This document shows positions 56,566 through 64,000 of a stretch of DNA of 64,000 bases, piece after piece. The translations under genes were made by a program, and so were the position numbers. Within the stretch, counting starts at the first letter, position 1, and the number at the start of each line of letters is the position of its first letter. The notes below the pieces were generated by a model. That model was not told the DNA's origin. It ran no database searches and worked only from the letters and a program-made list of their open reading frames with translations. The stretch covers positions 22,049,715 to 22,113,714 of the forward strand of contig NC_044924.1 in the NCBI RefSeq assembly GCF_003576645.1, written 5' to 3'. This stretch comes from Ipomoea triloba (taxonomy: Eukaryota; Streptophyta; Magnoliopsida; Solanales; Convolvulaceae).

Positions 56566-56770
56566 CCCCACGGCCTACGCCTGACTGAGTGATATAGAAA
56601 ACTCCCCTGCGCCTGACTGAGTGACGCAGAGCCTCCCTACGCCTGACGAAGTGACGTAGAGACTTGGCGAATAGACTTCGCTTTACGTATGAATAAAACC
56701 TGCGCCTGACTGAGTGACGCAGAAACTCCCTACGCCTGACGAAGTGACGTAGAGGCTTGGCGTATACTGC
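56566..56770. repeat. Repeat cluster of CGCCTGAC(TGA/GAA)GTGACG units
   Basis: Five units of roughly 30-70 bases spacing, each with CTACGCCTGACGAAGTGACG-like sequence; the flanks CTACG/CGTAG make small hairpins. It lies in the intron-like part of the solo LTR. Confidence 0.75.
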
Positions 56771-56999
56771 CGTACATATGTTGAAGAAGACCATCGGTAC
56801 TATAGCCCGAGGTAATATAAATGACAAGGTCCTCTTTAACTTCTTGAAACTAAGGTTTTAAAAACATTTCCCCTCCTTTCTCATCTTCTTTTGGACATTT
56901 TCCACAAAATGAAGTCCCCATTTTGAAAACAATTACCATTCTCAACTTGGTTCACAAGTCTCGTCTCTCAAAACATTTTTCCCAAAACATTTTCCATCA

Positions 57000-57420
57000 T
57001 CACACTACACATTTGTATATATGCATACCACATAAGCCTAACACTTTCCACATATTTATGCATATTCACTTAAGGTACACATACCAAATATATATACATA
57101 TTACAACACTTCATTTAAATATACATACATACTCATATATGTACATATATTATAATACACACATTACACGTATATATATATACATACCACATATATATAT
57201 ACTTAATACTCATACCATATATAATATGTATATATTACATATATACACATATGTAGGTTATGCTACACATCCAATATATATAAATATGTAATACTATTTT
57301 CATATATATAAATATATCACACACATACATATACAGTATATATATACCACACGCACACATCATATATATATTACACACACTCACAATTATCATTAATACA
57401 TCAATAATCATACTAAGCAT
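57000..57420. repeat. Low-complexity TA/CA-rich stretch in the solo LTR
   Basis: CATATATA/ACACAC-type low complexity; ORFs here (56923-57291) are compositional. Confidence 0.8.
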
Positions 57421-58152
57421 AATTCAGAAAATTTCAGCTTGGCGCAGTCCGAAAGATTGAGCCGGTAAAGATAGTTCCCGAACTCTTTTTCACTTGAAAT
57501 TTTTATGGTAGGACCCCAACTTATAGTACTTGATGTCCATAAAAAGTTTTGATCATTTTGATCCGCGAACAAACACAGAAAATTCCATTTTTGCCCTTGG
57601 CAGTGGGCTGTCCGGAATTCTGTCTCTCCCTGGACCAGTTTTGGGAAAAATTCCGAAAACCATACTTCCACTACTCCGATCATTATGAAATTTTATATGC
57701 GGGTTCTACACTTATAGAACTACATGTCTAAAAACAATTGGATCAAAATACCTTACCAATTTTTCCCAATAAATTTCGGAAGTTACTGCCAGAATCTATC
57801 CTAATTTCCTTTCACTATTTTCACAAGTATAAGCCTATATGGACATAAATACAACATATACAAGCATATCCAAGCTATGAACATGTATACAAAAATATTC
57901 CCAAAGCTCCAAAAACACCATATTTCAACCAAAATCAATTATCCAAATTTAAGTGACTAATTCCAACTTAAGGGAATTCCTTACCTTGTAAAGGATTTCT
58001 AACACCTTAGGAAGCAATTTTGGATCCTTTCCCCAATTTTCACCTTAAAACCTAGATTCAAAATCAACACCATAACATCATGTATCAAGAAATTAAACAT
58101 AGATTCATAACCTAGGAAGGATTACAAAGCTTTCTACCGAATAATATCGAAA

Positions 58153-58288
58153 ACTTACCGAATAAATTGGAAGTTTAGAAGGATTTGGCTATGGAACTTT
58201 GGAAGAAAAAATGGTGGAAGATGATCACACCTCTCTCTCTCTCTTTTTGGCATTTGGGGAAGAAAAGGGAAAAAAAATTCCTTTTATA
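58153..58288 (-). promoter_or_regulatory. TATA box, leader exon and donor site of the solo LTR
   Basis: AAATATAAAAGG on the minus strand (58281-58292) is a good TATA box. About 125 bases downstream, after a GA/CT-rich leader, TTCGGTAAGTTTT gives a near-consensus donor (GT at 58157-58158). A second candidate donor, ACAAGGTAAGG, lies near 57983-57993. Confidence 0.5.
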
Positions 58289-58859
58289 TTTAATCCCAAC
58301 TTATGGGATAAGCTTTAGGAAAAAAAATAATAAAATAATAAAATATCTCCACAACATATCAGTTGTGGTCCAACAGATAAAGTTTCGGTGGAAAATAATC
58401 CAGAAAGAATAATTTCCGAAACCACAAATTTATTCCAGTCAAAAGCTCCAAAATGGGCTAGGTTCGGTACACTGCGGAAATTTCGCGGTGTACGATCAGA
58501 AATAAATTTCGACCCTTATAGCTCATCCAATTTCAACTTAACTAAGCAGGAAGTTCATACTTAGTCATAACATGCCTAATCATCAATTTCTAAGGAAATC
58601 CGAGCTGAAAATTCGTCCTCGAAAATTTTACGGTTCGTGACCGGCACGAACGATCGCAGCTTAATGACAACTATACCTCCGTATAAAAATTCCCTTGACA
58701 TATCGGGAGATCATCTTATGAATGTCATAGCCTAAAGATATATTTTCCGACCCTTAGACTTATCGGAAAGACGAGGGGTTACAGTTGGTACCTAATTAAA
58801 TACTGCAAACAATTTATATATTAACAGAAACAATGTTTTTGAAGTTTGCAAATATTCAA

Positions 58860-58951
58860 TATTGTTAGATACTTACAAGAAGTCGTTCCCAAGCACAATT
58901 CTTTTCTTCCTTAGTGTAGTTAGAATATTTTATTGGACATGGCATGTAATC
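58860..58951 (-). pseudogene. CACTA transposase upstream exon fragment
   Basis: The minus strand reads MPCPIKYSNYTKEEKNCAWE then a donor-like GTAAGT. It is the likely upstream exon of the relic at 54479-55100, cut off on the right by the LTR at 58952. Confidence 0.5.
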
Positions 58952-59316
58952 TGTAACACCCCGGCCCGGCTATATCGTACATCCGGAGTAGTTACCGCCA
59001 CACCTAGATTGAACCCTGTCAGGTCAAGACAAAGAGTCCGCTCTAGATGCACAGGCTAAAGAAGGAATCTGGTTCACACATTTTCTACCCGACATAATTA
59101 TATATATATTGCAGCAGAAAGAAACAAAAGGTAGCTAGGTTAGCTACGAATATATACAGGGATTGACTTCTGGGGTCCAAAAACATAGAAGTTCATGTCG
59201 ATTACAACCTTACTAGCCAAACTAACACTACTGTGGGTACAAAAGATATTCACACAAAAAGAGTTGTTCTAGACTTTCCCCCAAAACACGTCATCTACCC
59301 TAGAGGACGGTACACC
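58952..59316 (-). repeat. 3' end of a related gypsy-type LTR, truncated by a family-C LTR
   Basis: Plus-strand start TGTAACACCCCGGCCCGG; shares TACCGCCACACCTAGA and TAGATGCACAGGCTAAAG with the solo LTR and family C. Read on the minus strand it begins GGTGTACCG, in register with the last codons of the solo-LTR ORF, and has a stop at 59295-59297. The rest is missing at 59316. Confidence 0.75.
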
Positions 59317-61795
59317 TGTGACACCCCAACTTTTCACAAGCCAAGATAGCTAAACTTTAACACAAAAGTTGCCTATCCCAACTATCAAATATACATAGCG
59401 GAAGCGATTTATAACCTAAAGGGGTATCATGCCACATCTAGGTAAGAAAACACGGCCTAGATGCACAGGCTAACCAAAAACTCAACCAAACTGCATAAAT
59501 ATAAATCCTCAAAACATATCCAAAACATCTGAAATCTAAACAGGAGTATATAATCTCATCATTGGCACACAGGCCCAAAACATAAAGTCTAAAACAACAT
59601 CAACTATGTCTAAGCCTTATTCCATACCTGGAAAACATACAAGAAACCATTAGCAAAAGACTGCTAATCAACCACCACTCACACTCGCAAGGAAATATAG
59701 ATATATAATAAGTTTGTAAATAGGTTTAAACACCCATATAGAATATACACACCAACGAACTGTTCAGCATTAAAAATCGGATACTCAACAACAACACGCA
59801 GAATAAAGGATAAACCAAGACTTCTCAACAATACCAAAATCCAATCGAATCATGAATACAATTGAATACTCATGAGAAACAACCAAACAAGGATACATCC
59901 AAGAATAATCAATAACCAATGAGATATGATACAACTCAGGAATCAAATAAGAGACCAAACAGACCTCAACCTAAGGATCAGCACCAACCCTTACCCTCCA
60001 ACCAACATACCAATCCTCATATCAATCATCAAACCCAAACTCGGTTCACAGAGGCAAATGATGCCTGAATCATAAAGGCAAATGGTGCCCAAATACACAG
60101 AGGCAAATGGTGCCCAAATACACAAAGGCAAATCGTGCCCGAATACATAGAGGAAAATATTCCTCAACTACACGAGTGGCAAATAGTGCCCATATACACA
60201 AATGGCAAATAGTGCCCATATACACAAAGGCAAATCGAGCCAAAATACACATAGGCAAATCGTGCCCAAATATACACAAAGGCAAATAGTGCCCATATAC
60301 ACAAAGATACTCAAAGATCCACCATCCACATCCAACCCCAACCTCAGCCCAAGAACCACCACTCAGAGTGTTCATCTCAGATTATGAACACAAACCAACT
60401 CCCAGATAATATAATCAAGGATCCAACAAAACAAGAGACTCAAAAGATGGTCTAAGAGATAGGAATAAATACTCAAAACCAAGGTGGAATACTCAACAAA
60501 ATATCAAAACAAGTTCCAGAATCAGAAATGGATCAACAAGACAACAGATCAACAGATCAGCTACTGGAAACAGAACTGGAAATGAACTGGCGGAGCACCC
60601 TGTTCCGCCAACCTACTCCACCAACACTAACGGAACACACCAACGGAGCTACCCCTTTCGCCGAACTCTTCCTCTAGTTCTAACGGAACACACCAACGGA
60701 GCACCATGTTCCGCCAAACCCTTCCACCAGTGTTCTTACAGAACATTCCAACGGGACACATTATCCCATTGAAACGCACCGCAAGAACAACTCCAACGCA
60801 CAGAATCAGACTTAGACAGAATACGAAATACTCACTTCCAGAATACAAAAGTATGATCAGATTGCCCAGATTACACATTTCAGAAGCCAAATAAACATGG
60901 AATCCATACCAATAAATATCCATAAACATCTATATGCAAAGGATCAAGAACACAAGTTCATAATCCATCAAAAAAAAGGTTTACAGACCAACAACAAGGC
61001 TAATATCCAAGAAATTTCAGGATTCCAATACACCAAATAATATTCATAGATCAAGAGTGTAAAAATAGGTTTTAGTGGACATGATGGTTACCTCTTGAAG
61101 CACACTTCACCCAAGAAAACCTCAAAACACCTCACAAGGCACCACCTCCATCTTGATCATCTTTTTCCCAAAAGATCCCCAAAAGAACAACATAAGAACT
61201 TGTATAAAGATTATGAAAATAACATGATGCGAGGTATATTCCTAGAGATAGACACTTACCCAAGCCTTAACAATCCTAAAAGAGAAATCTTGGCCTTGAA
61301 TCTTGAAGATGAAAGTGTGGGATTCACTTTAGGGTTCTTTAGAGGTGAAAGGAGTAGGATGGATTATATTTGCAGGAAATGAAAAGGGAATAGGATTGTA
61401 AGTACAAGGCTTTTATATTAGTAGGGAAAGATCATTACATATATTATGTATGTATCAACTAGGGTAAGACATGAAATAATGGGCCCTTATAAAATGGGTC
61501 TCACATTATTTATTATACTACTAGTTTGTAAGGAATTAGTCTTTCAAGAATAAATATATATATATTGGGCCATTATATAGATACTCTTACTTATAAGAAT
61601 TGTAAGGATCCGATTAGAATAAATCCCTTACAAGAATTAAATCAAGAATTGGGCCTTAGAATAAGTAATTAATTCCGGGTTCAAGAAATATATATATATA
61701 TCAATTAGAAAGACTAAGACCAATTAATTCAAATAAATTGCCCGGTGGAAATAATTACCGGTGTCAAGGCTTGAACGAATTTACGGGGTGTTACA
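59317..61795 (-). repeat. Complete family-C gypsy-type LTR (2479 bp)
   Basis: On the minus strand it starts TGTAACACCCCGTAAATTCG at 61795 and ends TTGGGGTGTCACA at 59317. A polypurine tract (AAAAGGGGGATAG, minus strand, about 61798-61812) lies just upstream of its start, so this is a 3' LTR. TATA-like AATATAAAAG at 61411-61420; donor CTTGGGTAAGTG around 61252-61263; acceptor TGTTTTCCAG at 59628-59637. Gives the reference for the interrupted copy at 7229-28581. TG...CA ends and PPT sequence fit chromoviral/Tekay-type elements. Confidence 0.85.
60056..60310. repeat. GGCAAATAGTGCCC minisatellite, about nine units
   Basis: Imperfect units of 24-30 bases, GGCAAAT(A/C/G)GTGCCC + ATATACACAAA. The homologous array in the interrupted LTR (8580-8735) has fewer units. 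ORFs with PLCIWALF-type repeats here are by-products. Confidence 0.85.
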
Positions 61796-62014
61796 CTCTA
61801 TCCCCCTTAAAAGGAGCTTCGTCCCCGAAGCTCATAGCTCACGGGAACTTGAAAAGGAACGGTTCAAGGAAACAAGGAATCGATCGAAGGTTAAAGAAAA
61901 GGATTGCTCAACCAAACTTATCCTTAAGAACATACTACACCACTAACTCTTAAACTTTTAACGTACCCAACCCAAGCTAGAGAACACACAACCTAAAAAG
62001 GACTCTACCTAAAG
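61796..62014 (-). other. 3' internal end of a family-C gypsy element with polypurine tract
   Basis: The minus strand reads GAGCTTCGGGGACGAAGCTC then CTTTTAAGGGGGATAG before the LTR; GGGACGAA plus TTTTAAGGGGG is the usual 3' end of chromoviral internal regions. An inverted pair AGCTTCG/CGAAGCT frames it. The rest of the element is lost where copia element D starts. Confidence 0.7.
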
Positions 62015-62224
62015 CTTAAACTTGCCTACCTTGATCACACAACGCTGGAATCGATTTCTCATAACATCCCCCATATCCAAGGTCACTCCTTTGGCCCCGT
62101 GGTTCGATCACACCGCCTCCATGGACTTCATTGCTTATCGGTGCGCTTCTATTGACTAGGTAACCAAAATTCTCACCGGCTTCTCTTCATAGGATAGAGC
62201 ATCTTCAAAGGTTACGACTTCAAG

Positions 62225-62890
62225 CTAGATATCACGAAATGGTCGTGACTTGCTACTTTTTATGGTCGTGACTTTGGATAGCCATTCCTTGGGTAGTGCT
62301 CTTAGAATCTTGGAGTTGATCTCCCTCTGCGTATAATATTTCTGCAACATAGAAAGCTCACCCAAAATATTAGTAAAACGGGTTTCCATTTGGTCAATGG
62401 ATTCATCCCGTAACATTTCAAAGGAATCAAACTTTTGGACAATAATATTTAATTTATTCTCCCTGATTTGCTCATTGCCAATAGAAAGTTCTATTAGCTT
62501 GTCCCAAAGTTGCTTTGCGGTTGACGTGTGCCCTTTAATCTTGCCAAACGTGACCTTGTCAAGAGTTTTCATGATCTCATTTTTAGCATCGTTATCTAAC
62601 TTTGCTAGGGTGTGATCCTCTTTGGTCCACTCTTCGTAGAGCTTTGCAACCCTTGTTGGCCTTGGGGGTAAAGGTGATGTTTCTTCGTCACTTTGTTCAC
62701 CTTGTTCACTTTCTCCAGTGGAAGCTACGGTAGGAGGAGCAGTGTTGATCTTCTCAATTAAGATTGGACCATTTTCCACTACGTCCCACATACGTGAATG
62801 TATGGCCGAGAGATGTATTTGGAGTCTTGTTCTCCATTCCTCAAAATCTTCCTGTGAATACATTGGGATAAGATCCATACTCTTAGGCAT
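62225..62890 (-). CDS. Gag N-terminal part of copia element D
   Basis: A 221-codon ORF starting MPKSMDLIPMYSQEDFEEWR, with IHLSAIHSRMWDVVENGP, a variable Ser/Glu region, YEEWTKEDHTLAKLDNDAKN, HTSTAKQLWDKLIELSIGN and DQMETRFTNILGEL. This is the UBN2/DUF4219-type gag of Ty1/copia, homologous to element B gag (FDDWKTRMLAYLSALHDEM, TAKEVWDTLMLIGEGDEQ). It ends at a stop after RPFRDI. The rest of gag and pol are not present. Confidence 0.8.
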   Translation of the reverse strand: MPKSMDLIPMYSQEDFEEWRTRLQIHLSAIHSRMWDVVENGPILIEKINTAPPTVASTGESEQGEQSDEETSPLPPRPTRVAKLYEEWTKEDHTLAKLDNDAKNEIMKTLDKVTFGKIKGHTSTAKQLWDKLIELSIGNEQIRENKLNIIVQKFDSFEMLRDESIDQMETRFTNILGELSMLQKYYTQREINSKILRALPKEWLSKVTTIKSSKSRPFRDI

Positions 62891-63117
62891 TTTAAAAGTA
62901 TGTGGGACGTAGTGGAAAATGGTCCAATCTTAATTGAGAAGATCAACACTGCTCCTCCTACCGTAGCTTCCACTGGAGAAAGTGAACAAGGTGAACAAAG
63001 TGACGAAGAAACATCACCTTTACCCCAAGGCCAACAAGGGTTGCAAAGCTCTACGAAGAGTGGACCAAAGAGGATCACACCCTAGCAAAGTTAGATAACG
63101 ATGCTAAAAATGAGATC

Positions 63118-63465
63118 ATGAAAACTCTTGACAAGGTCACGTTTGGCAAGATTAAAGGGCACACGTCAACCGCAAAGCAACTTTGGGACAAGCTAATAGA
63201 ACTTTCTATTGGCAATGAGCAAATCAGGGAGAATAAATTAAATATTATTGTCCAAAAGTTTGATTCCTTTGAAATGTTACGGGATGAATCCATTGACCAA
63301 ATGGAAACCCGTTTTACTAATATTTTGGGTGAGCTTTCTATGTTGCAGAAATATTATACGCAGAGGGAGATCAACTCCAAGATTCTAAGAGCACTACCCA
63401 AGGAATGGCTATCCAAAGTCACGACCATAAAAAGTAGCAAGTCACGACCATTTCGTGATATCTAG
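63118..63465 (+). pseudogene. Inverted duplicate of element D gag
   Basis: Identical 115-codon tail of the 62225-62890 ORF in opposite orientation. The upstream part (62900-63117) is the same protein with one base missing near 63028 (CCCCAAGGCCAA). See the palindrome finding. Confidence 0.85.
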
Positions 63466-63673
63466 CTTGAAGTCGTAACCTTTGAAGATGCTCTATCCTA
63501 TGAAGAGAAGCCGGTGAGAATTTTGGTTACCTAGTCAATAGAAGCGCACCGATAAGCAATGAAGTCCATGGAGGCGGTTGATCGAACCACGGGGCCAAAG
63601 GAGTGACCTTGGATATGTGGGATGTTATGAGAAATCGATTCCAGCGTTGTGTGATCAAGGTACAAGTTTAAAG

Positions 63674-63698
63674 NNNNNNNNNNNNNNNNNNNNNNNNN
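63674..63698. other. Assembly gap, 25 N
   Basis: A run of 25 unresolved bases between the right arm of the palindrome and a repeat of its spacer. Confidence 0.98.
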
Positions 63699-63887
63699 GT
63701 GAATGTATGGCCGAGAGATGTATTTGGAGTCTTGTTCTCCATTCCTCAAAATCTTCCTGTGAATACATTGGGATAAGATCCATACTCTTAGGCATTTTAA
63801 AAAATATTTCGCTACAACTAGAATTTTTTTTTTTTAAATCGAAATCTGTTCAGGATGACCAAAAAGGTTGGTCTGTTAGAACAACCG
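63699..63887 (-). other. Leader of element D
   Basis: 63699-63802 repeats the gag start region (62794-62897). 63803-63887 is the leader between gag and primer site, with an A/T run near 63825. Confidence 0.7.
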
Positions 63888-63900
63888 CTCTGATACCAAT
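63888..63900 (-). other. Primer-binding site of element D
   Basis: The element strand reads TTGGTATCAGAGC, the canonical site complementary to initiator tRNA-Met, right next to the LTR. Confidence 0.9.
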
Positions 63901-64000
63901 TGTTGGTCCCGGATGAGCAAGCTATAAAGTCTAGAAGGGGGGGTTGAATAGACTTTATCAAATTTTCGATTCTAACTCAAAGTGAGCTGAAAAGAATTAA
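63901..64000 (-). repeat. 5' LTR of copia element D (partial)
   Basis: Plus strand TGTTGGTCCCGGATGAGC, then AAGTCTAGAAGGGGGGG + TTGAATAGACT, the same conserved block as in element B LTRs (TCTAGAGGGGG...GTGAATAGACT). It runs off the window. Confidence 0.85.

Larger units (their letters stand above)
55150..58783 (-). mobile_element. 3.6-kb gypsy-type solo LTR with internal split ORF
   Basis: Target duplication GTTGG at 55145-55149 and 58784-58788; ends TGTAACCCCTCGTC and GGGGTGTTACA on the minus strand; 3634 bases. No internal retrotransposon sequence. Sense orientation follows the family-C LTR, whose polypurine tract fixes its direction and whose 3' end has the same TTGGGGTGT(C/T)ACA and TGCACAGGCTAA pattern. 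It carries a TATA box (58282-58288), a GTAAGT donor (58153-58158), a CAG acceptor (55989-55991) and a 151-codon ORF. It sits in an intron of the CACTA transposase relic. Confidence 0.9.
62015..63673. repeat. Large inverted repeat of element D gag (palindrome)
   Basis: Left arm 62015-62793 and right arm 62898-63673 are near-identical reverse complements, with a 104-base spacer (62794-62897). The spacer sequence occurs again at 63699-63802, after the run of N. The right-arm gag ORF (63118-63465) repeats the C-terminal half of the left-arm ORF exactly. Confidence 0.95.

Noticed and set aside
56923..57291. 122-codon ORF rich in His, Ile and Tyr
   Set aside because: Compositional reading of TA/CA low-complexity DNA inside the solo LTR.
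60070..60375. ORF with PLCIFGHDLPMCILARF-type repeats
   Set aside because: Open frame through the GGCAAATAGTGCCC minisatellite of an LTR.
61095..61382. 95-codon plus-strand ORF, matched by 7598-7801 on the minus strand
   Set aside because: Antisense to the family-C LTR. The similarity between copies is explained by the shared LTR; the frame is cut in the other copy.
63888..63900. tRNA-Met-like sequence next to LTRs
   Set aside because: Only the 12-13 base primer site is present; there is no tRNA body.

Overview
The window is a stretch of plant nuclear DNA, from a eudicot (possibly an asterid, low confidence), made almost entirely of nested and broken transposable elements with a few host-derived gene pieces. 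The evidence is plant-type Ty1/copia elements of the SIRE kind (env-like ORF after pol, initiator-tRNA-Met primer sites), an Athila-type Ty3/gypsy element, very long LTRs opening with TGTAACACCCC-type ends, MULE, CACTA and hAT pieces, and a gene with intron positions and a chromodomain like plant LHP1. I see no rRNA or tRNA gene, no CRISPR array and nothing bacterial or organellar. There are sequence gaps at 22808, 46948 and 63674-63698.

Layout. 1-5697: 3' part of a SIRE-like copia element (A), minus strand. 5697-7228: a CACTA end and two MULE transposase pieces. 7229-28581: a long gypsy-type LTR (family C, plus strand) split by a second SIRE-like element (B, minus strand; left LTR 8791-10637, env-like region 10906-15038, pol 16531-19721, gag to about 21628). 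On the right side of B (20968-28581) LTR, gag and family-C blocks are repeated and joined in ways that look partly like assembly trouble. 28582-35552 and 39838-44391 are two copies of one segment: a MULE terminal repeat, an LHP1-like chromodomain pseudogene read leftwards, and its upstream flank with a hAT-like MITE. A third partial copy of the flank lies at 44402-44870. Copy A carries a triple 483-bp tandem repeat and a solo LTR with a 31-bp minisatellite; copy B carries a retroposed gene copy with 17-bp target duplications. Between the copies (36869-39973) is a MULE-like element with inverted terminal repeats, a two-exon GRF zinc-finger gene, a CACTA end and a MULE N-terminal piece.

45999-46796 is a clean non-autonomous hAT element. 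46950-47460 is a roughly 110-bp tandem repeat. 48141-54215 is an Athila gag-pol with several lesions. 54479-58951 is an intron-containing CACTA transposase gene fragment interrupted by a 3634-bp solo LTR (55150-58783) with perfect 5-bp target duplications. 58952-59316 is a related LTR end, 59317-61795 a complete family-C LTR with its polypurine tract, and 62015-64000 the 5' end of a third SIRE-like element (D) whose gag appears twice as a 0.78-kb palindrome next to a run of N.

None of the retroelement coding regions is intact; the only gene that reads through cleanly after splicing is the GRF zinc-finger gene. The most unusual signal is in the long gypsy-type LTRs: each has a TATA box, a short leader, a strong GTAAGT donor, a 1.6-2.2 kb intron-like stretch and a CAG acceptor near the LTR end. 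In the 3.6-kb solo LTR that acceptor lies directly before the ATG of a 151-codon ORF, so the LTR itself looks like a small split gene.
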